Position numbers and translations under genes: made by a program. The notes under the pieces were generated by a model. The model searched no databases, was not told the DNA's origin, and saw nothing but the letters and a program-made list of their open reading frames with translations. 64,000 bases of DNA, taken from NCBI RefSeq assembly GCF_031755915.1, contig NC_083389.1, positions 16,547,001-16,611,000 of the forward strand. The letters run 5' to 3'. The DNA is from Ziziphus jujuba (taxonomy: Eukaryota > Streptophyta > Magnoliopsida > Rosales > Rhamnaceae). This document shows positions 11,520-24,690 of the stretch, one piece after another (position 1 is the first letter of the stretch; each line of letters starts with the position of its first letter).

Positions 11520-11900
11520 CCTTGAAATGTCTTTGTTCAGCAATTAAGTGTATAGTTTGTAATTGTTTTACTTGATTTTGCAGCAGGAAGCTGGAAAACA
11601 ATATACAAGTACAATGTGAAAGGAAAAAATTGATCCAATATCAGTTCCACTAGAGGTATGCATTTTCGAAAATATTTAACAGTGAATAACAAAAGGTGGA
11701 CAAGAAAAATTGAAACCAGTGGAAGACTGCTCTCAGCTTTAATTTTTAGAAGCCAAAAAATGGTCATAATAACCAAGTGCCTTCTGTAAACTGAGAAGGG
11801 TGAAAATCTGAGTTGGGGGTTCTTTTTTCTCGTACACATTAACATGAAGATGTGCAAAAGGCAAGACAGAGGTGTGCATAAAGGTATTCCACTCACTACT
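11520..11900 (+). repeat. Receptor-kinase upstream repeat, copy 1
   Basis: The phrase 'cagcaggaagctgga', then 'acaatgtgaaaggaaa' and 'gtatgcatttt', then 'aaggtggacaagaaaaattgaaacc', recurs at ~13488-13625, in shorter form at ~45915-46040, and diverged at ~55220-55310. No conserved reading frame. It marks repeated duplication of the region upstream of the receptor kinase. Confidence 0.75.
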
Positions 11901-13093
11901 TTTTGGATGCTACAGTAAACTTTAATAAATAAATGCTTGATAAATGTATAATCTCGCTAAATAAATAAAATAAATTTTGTTCCTTCTTGAATTAATATAT
12001 TAAATGAATAAATTTTGCTAAATAAATAATATAATAATTTTTTAAAAAATCATTTAGCACCCATTGAATATATAAATTAATAATGGATTAAATTTGTAAA
12101 AAAATATATAATATATAAACATTTACCATACAAATTTAATTAATATTTTTTTTTTAAATATGCCTCTAAAGTTTATTACTTTTTCCAAGATGTACAAAAA
12201 AGCAAATAAGATTTGAAATAAGAATGAATCAATTGACGCATAGTTTTTATAAGTAATAAGTCAACTAGTTAACCAATTGAACAACAGTTTTTTTGTATTT
12301 GTCAGAGAGATTCTTTCTATTAGTAAACTTCTCTGTATGGTGAAATTTTTTATATTATTATTTTTTCTTTATTTATTGATTGAATGGTGATCAAACCTAT
12401 GATTGTAGATTTGATCAAGATCGATTGATTTTTCCTTATTAATATATATTATATATAGTTAGTAAAACAATTTCACAAAGATACTATAAACTTCTTTTTA
12501 TATTAATAAATATTTATTTATCAATGAATCAATAAATTATTTATATATCGATAAATTAATAACATCTTTAAATGAATAATTTTTCATAATCCTACATTCT
12601 TTAATTTACAGAGATTTTACTGTAAAACTTACTATATATTTTTCCCAAAGCAGTTAGATTGGAATGAAGTGTAAATAAATATTGTGTATTTTAATGAGTA
12701 AGATCCATGCATGTTAAATGAGTACATCCACAATCTTAATTGAATATAATGTTCAATGTTTTATTTTTGTTTTATTTTTATTTTATTATTATTTGTGGCA
12801 TAATTTAATTTTAATTGAAATGTTTAAAAAATATGATAATATAATTTTTAAGGGTAAATATTAAATATAAATATAAATATTATAATTTAATTTTTATTGA
12901 GTTTTTTCTACAATATAGTCCAAAACTGTGCCGAATGCAGAATAACTAATCAAGCATTCAATTCGAAATTATGCCAAACATAGGATAAAACAATATCTCC
13001 CCTATTTAGTTCTATCTGATTTGATCCGATACCGACCTATCCAGCCAAGTTGTAACTATCCGGCATACCAAACTCACCCGTATGGTACAAGAT
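11900..13093. other. AT-rich intergenic DNA
   Basis: A/T-dominated sequence without a supported gene or element boundary. Runs of 'aaataaata' and 'ttatttttattttatt' are common. Confidence 0.6.
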
Positions 13094-13183
13094 TAGACCA
13101 GGTCATTGGAACGTCTATTTTGGTCCGATAACAGCCTTTAGACCAGGTCATTGGAACGTCTATTTTGGTCCGATAACAGCCTC
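13094..13183 (+). repeat. Perfect 45-bp tandem duplication
   Basis: The unit beginning 'ttagaccaggtcattggaac' and ending 'gataacagcct' occurs twice in direct succession with a 45-base period and no visible difference, so the duplication should be recent. Confidence 0.85.
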
Positions 13184-13439
13184 CACTTTCATATTGGCAC
13201 ATCGTTAAGGAACGTTGGCACTCAAATTTGAAATGCTATATTTCTATGGCCAGATAATTCCTCCTTTGTCTTCTTGTTATTTATTTTGTTTTCATGAAGG
13301 AACAAATGAAAAAAGAAAGTAAAACAAAGGAAGACTGGAAATTAAGCAATAGAATCTTCTGATATTCATAGTTCCCCTGGTTGGGTTGGAAGAGGGTGGC
13401 TCATAACTTCCACTTCTTGTACTTCCCAAATCTGTTTCC

Positions 13440-14620
13440 AAATTGGATTTATGACTAGTTTGTAACGCTCTTTTTCTTTATTTTACAGCAGGAAGCTGGA
13501 TAACGTTGTAGAAATACAATGTGAAAGGAAAATTGATTCCAATATTAATTCCTCTAGCGGTATGCATTTTTCCAAAAAACAATGTCGGGGCAAGAAAAAG
13601 GTGGACAAGAAAAATTGAAACCGATGATAGAATTATTTTTTTGATTTGTTTTTAGTATGAACGTTTTGAATGGTGTTGCTTTTTTCCAATGAAAAATTTC
13701 ACTCAGACTTTTTCAATTTCGTTATATAAATCCATATAGTTTCGTTTTATATATTCATATTTTTAAAAAACATATTCAGAACTCGTCCATCGATTTTTTA
13801 AATCAATTTTTATATTTAAAAATTATAAATATAATTATAGCAAACTGAAAGATTTAAGTGAAATTTATACTTTCTCCGACATAAAGTACAAAGTCAGTAG
13901 TGGAAAATATGAGTCAAAGTCTTCCACCAGTTTGTGTCCTTTTCTGTCATTATCTTATTCAATTTGGTTGCATTCTTTGAAATGTCTTTGTTCTTTCCGG
14001 AAAGTTTAATGACCTTTTTGCACCCTTTACTTCACGTAAGGTATACGTTTATTATCGTATGGTTTGGGATACAGACTGGTTGGAAAATGACCCACAAACA
14101 ATATCACAATTACCTTTTTTTTTTTTTTTTTTTTTAATGGGCGGATACATTACAATCACTTATATCTAAAAATCAACATTTCTTTATTAATTTTCTGGCC
14201 ATCTAAAACCTCTAGCTGTTGACAATATTAATATAATAAAATCATTAAAACATGGATTTGGATCTTGTTCAGCAGCAATGCAGCCAACGTTTGGTATTTG
14301 GTAATACTTGCCCTGTTCTTATCGAAATGTTGGATTTCATTCAATATTCTAAATTAAAATATGTATAGTATATGATGCAGGTGCATTATCCTGTATATTG
14401 ATGGGTCTATCGTTGGGTTCCAAAGCTGTGACTTAGCCCCAAGAAGTGGTTCTAACGATAATTAATTGGAGTAAATTGTCTTCAACAATTTTTGGAAGTA
14501 CTGGTAGCGTGGCTTCTACATCAGTCTAACCATTGTTTTTGAACGACAGAATAGGAATCTCTGAAGTCTAAGTAGACTAAAATAACGCACCATTGGTGGA
14601 AATTAATTTATTTGGGAGTT
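13440..14620 (+). repeat. Receptor-kinase 5' flank (duplicated at ~45.9-46.8 kb and ~55.1-55.9 kb)
   Basis: Includes the 'cagcaggaagctgga' repeat (13488), 'caatttggttgcattctttgaaatgtctttgtt' (~13960), 'aatgacctttttgcacccttta' (~14010) and the stretch 'ccattggtggaaattaattta' just before the gene. Equivalent pieces lie at 46310-46720 and 55370-55900. This is the putative promoter region of the intact gene. I could not pick a convincing TATA box or transcription start. A T-run sits at ~14116-14135. Confidence 0.65.
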
Positions 14621-14710
14621 GACCTTCAAGTCAAACAGCCATCCTCTAAAAACGCTCATCCTCAAGAAACAACATCGAAACCGAGGAAATTTTCCCAGAC
14701 TCTTTTCCAA

Positions 14711-17700
14711 ATGGCTAAGACAACCACAGCCCAAATATGTCTACAATTCCCACTTTACGCCCTTCTTTTCCTTGTCATATTTCTTGGCCATGCAGACTCA
14801 CAGTCACTACAAGATGAAGAACAAGCAGTCCTGCTGAGGATAAAGCAATACTGGGGAAACCCACTATTACCGAGTCAATGGAGTACAGCATCAAATTCGA
14901 CTCACTGTTCTTGGACATGGATAAACTGCACTGATGGCTCAGTCACTGCTCTGTCACTGTTTACTTCCAACATCACGGGGAAGTTTCCACCTTTCATTTG
15001 TGACCTCAAGAACCTCACAACACTTGTACTTGGGAACAATTCCATTACTGGTGAGTTCCCCAGAGCTATCTACAACTGTTCAAAGCTTGAGCAGTTAGAC
15101 CTTTCTCTGAACTATTTCATTGGCACCGTTCCCAGTGACATATACCGCCTTGATAAGCTTACCTATCTCGACCTCAGCAGTAACAACTTTTCCGGTGAAA
15201 TTCCACCAACCATCGGGCGGATGCAACGGCTTACATACCTGATGCTTACCAACAACTTGTTCACCGGTTCTTTCCCTCCAGAAATAGGTAACTTGTCTGA
15301 TCTTCTAATGTTGGGATTAGGCTACATGTCAAACTTTAAGCCATCAAGTCTTCCTTCCAACTACACACAATTGAAGAAGTTGAAGTACTTATGGATTCCA
15401 CGGTCGAACATGATCGGGGAAATCCCAGAAAATATTGGAGATATGGTGTCATTGGAACAAGTGGATCTATCAACAAATGGCTTGAGTGGAAAAATTCCAA
15501 GCAGTTTGTTTATGTTGAAGAATTTAAGTATTCTTTATCTTTACAACAACAAACTGTCTAGGGAGATTCCTCAGGTGGTTGAAGCTATAAATTTGGGCGT
15601 GCTTGATCTCTCAGACAACAACTTAACAGGGCCAATACCAGAAGACTTTGGAAACCTAACCCAGTTGACTGGTCTGAGTTTGTTTACGAATCGGTTCTCT
15701 GGTGATATTCCAGAGAGCGTTGGCCGTCTACCATCGCTTATGGATCTCAGATTGTTTGACAATGATCTGTCAGGCACTCTGCCTCCAGACTTTGGTAGGT
15801 ATTCACCGCTCAGAGAGTTCCAGGTAGCTACCAATAGGCTTACTGGAAAATTACCTGAAAATTTGTGTTACTGGGGTAACTTGACAGGAGTTGTGGCTTT
15901 TGATAATGATCTCACCGGCGAATTGCCAGAATCACTTGGGAATTGCAGTGCTTTGTTAATAGTAAGTGTGAAGAATAACAGACTTTCTGGGAATATTCCT
16001 AATGGCTTGTGGACATCAATGAATATGTCTAACTTCATATTGGGCAACAACTCTTTTACTGGGGAGCTTCCTGAGAAGGTGTCTTTGAAGCTTTATCGAC
16101 TCGAAATTAATGACAACAGGTTTTCTGGTAAAATTCCAGTTGGAATATCTTCCTGGAAGACTTTGGTGGTGTTTAAAGCCAACAATAACCTCTTGACAGG
16201 TTCTATTCCTCAAGAATTAACTACTCTTTCTCGTCTAACAACTCTTTTTCTTCATCACAACCAGCTTACAGGCTCCCTTCCATCAGACATAGTATCATGG
16301 AAGTCCTTAAGTACTCTTAATCTTGCTCAAAACCAACTCTCTGGACCACTTCCAAAGAAACTTGGTTTCTTACCAAGCCTCACTGATTTAGACCTGTCAG
16401 AAAACCAATTTTCTGGTCAAATTCCATCTGAATTTAGCTTTCTGAGACTCAATCTTCTCAATCTTTCTTCTAATCACCTAAGTGGGGTAATCCCAAGTGA
16501 ATTCGACAACCTTGCATACAGCAACAGCTTCTTGAACAATCCAGGTCTATGTGCAGGTAGTGGATTGGTAAATCTCAGAAGCTGCAATTTTATTCCCACA
16601 AAGTCCAACAAAATTTCTACCCAATCTCTTGCTCTAATCATAGCATTAGTGGTAGCTGTAATTATTTTGGCTTTTTGTACATTTCTTTTTGTGATCAGAG
16701 GCTGCAGGAAAAAACATGATTTGGGTTCAACATGGAGTATTACCTCATTCCAGATGTTGAATTTCACAGAATCAGGAATCCTGTCAGGACTGACTGAGAG
16801 CAACCTCATTGGAAGTGGAGGCACCGGTAAAGTTTACCGAGTTGCTGTGGATCATATTGGCGAAGTTGTTGCGGTTAAAAAAATATGGAACAAAGGAAAG
16901 TTAGATGAGAGACTTGAAAAGGAATTCACTGCAGAAGTCAAAATACTGAGTTCAATTCGACATTCTAATGTAGTGAAGCTGATGTGCTGTCTTTCCAAGG
17001 AGAACTCAAAGCTTCTGGTCTACGAGTATCTTGAAAACCGGAGCCTGGATAGGTGGCTGCACAGTAAAAACAGGCCACCTGACATTTCAGCAGGTTTTGG
17101 TACCGTCCTAAATGTTGTTCTGGACTGGCCTAAGAGAATGAAAATTGCAGTAGGGGCTGCACAAGGACTCCGCTATATGCACCATGACTGTGTCCCACCC
17201 ATTGTTCATCGAGACATAAAATCAAGCAACATTTTGTTGGATTCAGATTTCAATGCGAAAATAGCTGATTTTGGTCTAGCCAAGTTGTTGATCATGCGAG
17301 GTGAACCTACTGCAATGTCAACTGTGGCTGGTTCTTTTGGCTACATGGCTCCAGGTAAACTGACCTCCCTACAAAAACTCTCCTTATCCTTTACTCATTT
17401 ACTTTTTGCATCAAAGATCGTGAAAAGATTCATGTTTCCATATCTTTAATTGCAGAATATGCTCAATCAACGCGAGTGAATGAGAAAATTGATGTTTACA
17501 GTTTTGGGGTTGTCCTCCTTGAATTGGCAACTGGAAGACAAGCTAAACAAGGTGATGAACATACGTCCCTTGCAGAATGGGCGTGGCGTCATGTTCAAGA
17601 AGGCAACGACATAGTTGAAGCCTTGGATGAGGAGGTCAAGGGACCTTGTTACTTGGATGAAATGTGCAGTGTCTTCAAACTGGGGATAATCTGTAGTGGG

Positions 17701-17862
17701 ACACTGCCTTCAAGCAGGCCTTCCATGAAGGAGGTTGTTCACATCTTGCTTAGATGTGGCAATCAACTTGCTTATGGCCATTTTGCTCCTCTCTTGAAGA
17801 ACTCTGAGCGTGAGGGAGATTTAGTAGAAGACAACCCTAGCAGTTTGGTTACCGTTGTATGA
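14711..17862 (+). CDS. LRR receptor-like serine/threonine kinase (subfamily XI, HSL1-like), two exons
   Basis: Plasma-membrane receptor kinase predicted at 1016 residues. Exons are 14711-17354 and 17456-17862; the 101-base intron has GT...AG ends and splits the Glu codon of the APE motif. The start is the first ATG of the frame; upstream codons lack an ATG. Residues 1-~31 form a hydrophobic signal peptide. An LRRNT region with a C-S-W..I-N-C pair follows, then roughly 20 plant-type LRRs (LxGxIP) to ~610, then a single transmembrane helix at ~641-662. The kinase has the glycine loop GSGGTGKVY (701-709), Lys723 in VAVKK, HRDIKSSN (833-840, RD type), DFG (853-855) and APE (880-882). All catalytic residues are present. 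The family binds small peptides with SERK co-receptors; this ligand is unknown. Subfamily is inferred from motif style and the intron site. It is the only intact copy in the window; relics lie at 7832-8535 and ~50690-51003. Confidence 0.95.
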
Positions 17863-18713
17863 TAATTTTGTTTTTTCTTTTTTTCTTTTTTTTTTTTTCT
17901 TTTTTTTCTCTAGAAGAAAAGGGTAGGAAGGGGGTGTCCGACTATGGCTCACCGCACTCTTAGGAAAAATGATGATGTCTGAAAGTGCTTTTCAAGCTGA
18001 TCATACCATAGCTTGTACATCCAGTCCAACCGACTGTGTTACCTTGTACATAGAGTAGAACTTAGAAAGTAGTAATAATTCAAAAATTTTAAACTTAAAA
18101 AAAGAATCATCCATGTCATAAGTGTGAGTGGTTAGTTATGCTTTAGATTCACAAATTTTCAATTTATGCTAGTGACCACAAAAAAGAAATCAAAGGGCAA
18201 GAATCAACAATCGATTACATTTCACATTTCAAACTTTTCAGCAATGGGATCTGTATCAATGGATCATCATTCTCAGTCAATTGTCCAGTGAGGTAAAAGG
18301 TATATCTTCCAGTGGGAAAAAAAAAATGCGCAGATTACAGAAAGTAACAGAGAATGATCCCCCAAAAGTGACTACTCAATGAACAGTTTAACATCGCCCA
18401 TTTTATTCCATAATTAAGGAAAAAAATGATCTTATACATTTTATACCAACATAATGCCAAAATTATGAGTAAAATAAGCAGAGAATCACATGCTAAAGAA
18501 TGTAGCAAGATTGAGCCCTGTAGCCCACTCTTTCACCGCATATTTGGTTCGTCGCATTACATTAGATCTGGACATTAAACATAATACCAAGATAATGTTA
18601 TTGCACTGCACGTACTGAAAGAAGGACCTAAAAGGTAAACCATGTTTGGAATAAGCCTATGGCTTGGCCAATACTTTTGGGCCAAAAACTCTGAAAAGTT
18701 GATGACACTAAGG
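17863..18713. other. 3' flank of the receptor kinase
   Basis: Starts with a pyrimidine-rich run (to ~17910) within the likely 3' UTR. No second gene and no clear element boundary. I did not identify a strong poly(A) signal. Confidence 0.5.
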
Positions 18714-19440
18714 GTAGGAAAAATAATGAAATAAATAATGGAAAAATAAAAGACAGATGAAAATATTTTACTTATAATAAAGCTAGAAAAGAAATACAAT
18801 AAATTAAATAATAAAATAAAATAAAATGATTATATAAATTATGAACCTGTAAACCACAAATGTAATCTTTAGAAGAATGAAAGCAGATTTGCTCCTATTG
18901 ATGCAAGTGTTCCTGAAATGTTGCTTTTCAAGATACAAGGGATGTCAGGAACTTGATATGCAGCACCTACAAAGCTCTTCGTGCTTACTAGAACAGTACC
19001 ATAACTCTACTACACTTGAGAAACTTTATAAGAGAGCTATACAGGGAATGGAAGAAAAACAAGAGTAATAATCGGATATTTCTTTTATGTGACCTTCAAC
19101 TGACAAAAAGACACCGTTTATATAAGCTTTAACCATGAGGAAGTTTTAAATATGGCTTTAGAAACTTGTACGTTATAAAATCTATTCGCACTGTTACAAA
19201 ATTAATTCAAAGAATAAAACATATGTAACTCCCAAATAAATAGCCCATAAAACATCCAAATTAATAGCCCATTTAACATGGTCGGTGCAAAACAGATTTC
19301 TACCAAATCAATTAACATTTATAACCGTATTAAAGCCATATTTTTTCGACAATACCCTACACAAATGAAATTGACAGACAAATACAACGCTCAGGACATA
19401 TGCGGTTGGAACTTGCATAGGATAGGTAAGTATTATCTTT
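18714..19440 (+). repeat. Segmental duplication (partner at ~22322-23060)
   Basis: Near-identical openings: 'gtaggaaaaataatgaaata' at 18714 and 22325, then 'gatgaaaatattttactta', 'aattatgaacctgt.aacc', 'gatgcaagtgtt', 'ctttagaaacttgtacgtta' and 'attaaagccat'. Contains short indels; no conserved open frame. The decayed copia sequence lies between the two copies. Confidence 0.8.
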
Positions 19441-19904
19441 GAATTTTTCCTTGTGAAAATATATTTATTGTACTGACTAAAAGGTAAACGTGATGTATTT
19501 GAATTTTTCTGTACTTTATGTAAATGATGATATACCTCACGCATGACTCCTTCCTAGCACACTGTAGTTTTCAATGTTATGTTTATTTTGACTATGAACA
19601 TCTCTTTAATTCTACAAGAGTTTTTAAAGTATCGTACCTTATAAAATTCTCCTTTGCAGCAACTTATTTTCTCTCTTATATAGGTGATTTTTTATTTAAG
19701 AGTAACCCGCATTACTCCGCTCAATTATCCCAACACATAAGAATCATTAAAAGTGTAGCTTAACCTTTCCTAATGGACATCACTAATTCATTATAGGGAT
19801 GGATAGGAGGATAAACCACCATAATGATCCAAACCAATCTTTATAATCAGGTTGTCCCTTTAAATCTAGATCCTTAGATCTTCAATTAGGTTAGGTTTCC
19901 ATTA

Positions 19905-20710
19905 CATAGACTTCTTATTTTATTGGCCTTAGTCCAATTCTCCTTGATAATTTCTCAACTAATTCTCTATTTAACATTTTGATTAGTGGATTCGCAATGT
20001 TATCATTTGATTTTACATAGTCAATAGAGATGACTTCAGTTAAGATAAGTTGTCTAATGATATGGTGTCTAGACTTACCATTATACATTATGCTTTGTGC
20101 CTCGTTAATCGCAGATTGGCTATCAAACCTTAATTTCAATATTGCCTTGGTAAAATTGATCATTTTGTCATTACTAACAACAATGAGCATGGCCTCATCA
20201 AAGAGACAATCATTTTCTGCAACTTTGACCTATACACATTAGTCATACTCATTAATTTTAAGCCCATTGGCCATCAAAGCGTGATCAAACCAGTGTTTCT
20301 TTTAGGCAATACAAGGACATTTCTAATTTGCAGACTTTCTTTCCTTATCCTGGAGCAAAAAAACCCTTGGTTGCTCCATATAGATCTATTCATTTAGATC
20401 TCATTAAAGAAAGATAGTCTTTACATCCATTTGATGGACCTCAAAAGTTTGAAAACCGGTAATTGCTATCACTATCCTTATAGAACTTATTCTCACCACT
20501 TAAAAATATGTATCAAAATAATCATGACCTTCTCTTTGTTTATGACCTTCAATAACTAATCTGGCTTTATATTTTCCTATTGTTTCATTTGCTTTCATTT
20601 CACTATTTATATCCTAGTGAGACACCCATTAGTTCCCAAATATGCTTCTACAAAATGGAATCAATTTTACTCTTCAATGACTTCTTTACAACAAAAAAAC
20701 TTCAGGATAG
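19905..20710 (-). pseudogene. Ty1/copia pol relic: reverse transcriptase and RNase H
   Basis: Reading the minus strand from ~20710 down, broken frames show copia reverse-transcriptase signatures: an IGKYKARLV..G-like stretch, then VHQMDVKT with IYMEQP, then ALMANGLKINEYD. An open RNase H end at 20190-19915 follows, with SQSAINEAQSIMYNGKSRHH, VISIDYVKSNDNIANPL and LNRELVEK. Several stops and frameshifts (for instance in the MDVKT block) make it non-functional. The YVDD active-site region is deleted or unrecognisable. LTRs are not identified. The copia material probably continues to ~21000 in a badly decayed state. Confidence 0.8.
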
Positions 20711-22321
20711 CTCTAACCTTTGATGTTTAACTCTCAGCAAAAAAGATCAAATAATCTAGACCAAACGATCTTTCTATCTTTATTCTCTTGTTTTCTTTAA
20801 TTTCATTTTCACCTATTGTCTAATTCTTGATCCTGACTATCTTCATTCATAGTCACAAGTTATCAAAATTTATCTAAAATGCATTTCATCATTTTCTTCA
20901 AGGTAAAAGTTTTCCTTTTAGTCACAACATTTGACTAAAATGAATAACGGCATTCATCAGTTGGTATTACATACTTGCCACCACAATATTGTCATCTTAA
21001 TTTCGTAGTTGAGATAATTCTCAATTTTATAGGGACATATTTTGTATCATATGGTATCGTGTTCGTGTTAAATTTTTTTTTATCAGAATACGACCCGTTA
21101 AACTTTCGTGCTGAGATATATAAATCCGAACATATTCATTAAATTTTCGTATAACCTGTCATCCAACCTGTTAACCCGCTAAACAGAAACATCAAATTTT
21201 GATTAGGTATCAAAATGATAAAATAAACCCATTTTTTCTTTTCAAAGGAAAAGGGAAAAAAAAAAAAAGGATCAAATGAACATATTTATTGATAAACTAA
21301 ACATCTCCAAAACAACTAAAGAAAAGAAAAGAAAAGCATTCACATACAAAAATTCTACATGCATTAATAATTATCAATTAAAAATATTATAAATCAAATT
21401 CATATTAAATATTCATCGTAACTAAGGAATATGCATTGTCTGTTTAAAATAGCTTTACAAATTCAATGAATGAATAAAAGAAAATAAAAATGAAAAGTTC
21501 TTTGATTATGAAATTGAGAGATGAGAGAAAATAGCATTGCAATTTAAGGGAAAGGCTAAAGAGGCAATAAACATTTTACTATCTTAGTTTACCATAAAAT
21601 TATTATATTATATTATATAAAATTATAAAAATATATCACAAATTATTTATTATCACATTTAAATGTTTGTTATTCCTTTCAATTATTTGGAATGACGATT
21701 TATCTCGATGTAAGACTCACAAATAAATTCCGAATTAATTTGTGGAATATGAATAAGGTTAATTAATCGACATAGAAAGCCATAATTAACATATCCTTAT
21801 CTACTACATCACAATTTGGAAGACTAAAGTAAGTAAACATAAAAATACTAGCTTTTATTCATATTTTAAAGGCTTTCACGTTTATTATATTAAGCTTAAC
21901 AAGCTTTCAAATTACAAAATTCCTACTAAAACCCATGTTTTCTTCCTCAGTTTGAAGTCTAAGAATCTGTTCTTAAACACTCTATCTCATTTTACCTGTG
22001 CTCTAGGTAGTTCTCAATATCTTCCTAAGCAAGGGGTGGCTTCTTTATAATAATAGCTATTTAGCAGGATTCATACATGACCAGCCTAGTACAAATTTCA
22101 TGCATGATCCCCACGATTTCTCAAAGTCGACTCATGATGGTTTTTGAGACTACTATTTTATAGTCCAATAGCCTAGTCCATACCATACCGCTTGGCCTAA
22201 AACCGTCTGTTTTATAAACCTAGTGCAAAGACTCCCACAATAGTCAACATTTTTTTTTTAATAAGAAAAATATTCTTCATCCGTCAAATTATTATTTTTT
22301 TTTTATCGAATTTGTTTTAAG
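20711..22321. other. AT-rich DNA, possibly decayed retroelement
   Basis: To ~21000 the composition resembles degraded copia sequence. 21050-21220 contains 'gtatcgtgttcgtgtt', 'cgacccgttaa' and 'cctgttaacccgcta', which recalls common plant dispersed repeats, but no ends are definable. The rest shows no gene. Confidence 0.4.
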
Positions 22322-24290
22322 ATTGTAGGAAAAATAATGAAATAAATAATGAAAAAATGAAAGACAGATGAAAATATTTTACTTATAACGAAGCCAGGAA
22401 AGAAATACGATAAATTAAATAATAAAATAAAATAATTATATAAATTATGAACCTGTGAACCGCAATCTTGAGAAGAATAAATTTATTCATGACATATGAT
22501 CCCAAAGTTTTCTTAAAACAGATTTGTTCTCATTGATGCAAGTGTTACTGACTTGTCTGTCTTCCAAAATACAATAGATGCCAAAAGCTTGATACGTAGC
22601 ACCTTCTCCTGTAAATTAAAACTGTACCAGAATTCTATTACACTGTGGAAACTTATATACACACTAGAAACTTCATAAGAGAGCTATATAGGGAATGGAA
22701 GAAGAACAAGAGTAATAATCAGATACTTCTTTTCTGTGTCCTTCAACTGACCACTGACAACTGACAAGAAGAGTAATAATCAGACACTGTTATATAGGCT
22801 TTAACCATGTGGGAAGTTTTAAACTTCGCTTTAGAAACTTGTACGTTATAAAATTTATTCCGACTGTTACAAAATTAATTCAAACAATAAAACATGTGTA
22901 ATTCCCAAATAAATAGCCCATAAAATATTCAAACTAATAGCCCATTTAACGGACTATTTAACATGACGGTTACAAAGTAGATTTGTTGGGCTAATTTTCA
23001 AGTTTTACCAAATCAATTTCATTCAAAACCTTAAAAACATTTATAACGGCATTAAAGCCATGTTTTTCCAATAAAAAGTTCATAACACTATCCATCTCTC
23101 CTAAGTCGAAGACCATGGCATTTGGGGATAGCATGAGCCCGCTCTACGTAAGCAGCATTGGTTCTACTGCCCAAAATCATAGCAACAGTTACATCCTTCA
23201 TTGTGATCCTTATGATTATAATCAATACTATTCATGATAAAGTGACTAAATTTTTCTGACGTTGTATCTGGATTTGTACATTTTCCTGTTGTTTCTTACT
23301 TTGTACTCTGTTTGGTGGAGATATGCGGTTTCATTTCGTGGTCATTCATCTGAGGCTGTTATATCTTGATCTTTACAAATATATTCTGTAAATCTAGTTC
23401 TCATATTCTGTTTTATCTTGAGACCAACATGAACGAGTTTTGAGTTGTGTAGTTGTGAAATTCTTATTTGAGCTGAGCTGAAATTTCTTGGAAAAGAAGA
23501 AAACATACATGGAAAGAAGAAATACAAAAATGTGAACGCTAGATTTTAGGATGCTATCGATCAAGAATCGTGGTATTCCTAACATTAGAGATAAAGAAGA
23601 AAAGATTCAAGAGTGTTCAACTTTTTTGTTAGTGTTTTTCACACAATTTATGTCATGTTCATACCTTGATAAAATCAACATCCTGAAAATTATGTTATGG
23701 AAGATTCGATAGATTAATAATGTAACTTTTGCTTCCTGCCTGAAGACAGTTCATAGGGCCGGTGTTTCAAATGCCATCTGATTGTTGAATGAAATTAAGT
23801 TTAGAGATTTATTCCCTTGCCTTTTCTCTGTATCTCCTTGGTGAAAACCTTTGGGTGGTGAGATCTAACTCTGTACTTCTTTGGTGAGTTTATTTAGTTC
23901 TGTATCCCTTTGTAATTCCCTTTGGATGGTGTGTTTTTTTGTATCTCTTTTTGAGACCAAAACCTTTTTCGCAAAGAAGTAAAACGCCCACCACGGCCTC
24001 TACCTCTGTTACGCTGTCCAAGAAAAGCTTGAGTACTATTTTAGACTCCGCTTCTCTTCAAGTTGATTGCTATCCAAAACCTTATGGTGTCCCTTTAAAG
24101 CCTTTGATAATATAGCTGAATGGAAATCTTGGTATTATTAGCTTCTAGACCATGGAGTTATTGAAAACACTTATCTAAATCAGCAGTAGGTTTCCTATGG
24201 CAATCCCATGAGATTATCACAAATTGTGTTAAATTTAAGAATATATTCATAGAGTAATAAATTACCCTCTGTCCAATCCGATGAGATTAT
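22322..24290 (+). repeat. Segmental duplications: partner blocks of 18714-19440 and of 5362-6600
   Basis: 22322-23060 matches 18714-19440 and 23095-24290 matches 5362-6600, in the same orientation. The two blocks are contiguous here, so this copy shows the older order. The other copies were separated by later insertions (copia-derived DNA) or truncated by the gypsy LTR. No gene seen. Confidence 0.7.
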
Positions 24291-24690
24291 AGTCTTATGA
24301 AGGTTGACAAGCCAGCTATAGAATTGGCCAACAACATCAGCAATATTCACAACCAGGTCGTTCGAGCTCTTCAATCCTCTAATAAAAAATACAAGGCTCA
24401 AGCTGATCGGAAGTACAAATCTTTCAATGTCGGAGACCTGGTTATGGCCCATCTCAGAAAAAGAAAGAGTTCCAGTGGGAATTTACAAAAAACTAAAGAA
24501 TAAGAAGCGTGGACCCTTTCGCATCACCAAGTGCTTTCGAACCAACGCTTACCAGCTCGATTGGCCTGCTGACGTGAAGATCTCTAACACCTTCAATGTT
24601 GCTGATCTCTACGCGTATCATCCACCAGATGCTGCTCCAACTTCTTCCTCCTCGCTGGTGGTCAAGCTTTCTCATGGTAAGGGAGAATGA
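24291..24690 (+). pseudogene. Ty3/gypsy integrase C-terminal fragment, frameshifted
   Basis: Two overlapping frames encode one domain. The first (24297-24503) has YKAQADRKYKSFNVGDLVMAHLRK. The second (24427-24690) has PVGIYKKLKNKKRGPFRITK, then NAYQLDWPADVKISNTFNVADLY and HPPD. This is the GPY/F-type C-terminal region of plant gypsy integrases. The switch from one frame to the other at ~24470 is a frameshift. Upstream, the host duplication block ends at about 24290, so only the tail of a polyprotein was retained. It belongs to a different gypsy lineage from the element at the left end of the window. Confidence 0.85.

Noticed and set aside
14612..14710. Upstream extension of the receptor-kinase frame
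   Set aside because: It lacks an ATG, and the signal peptide follows the ATG at 14711, which is the sensible start.
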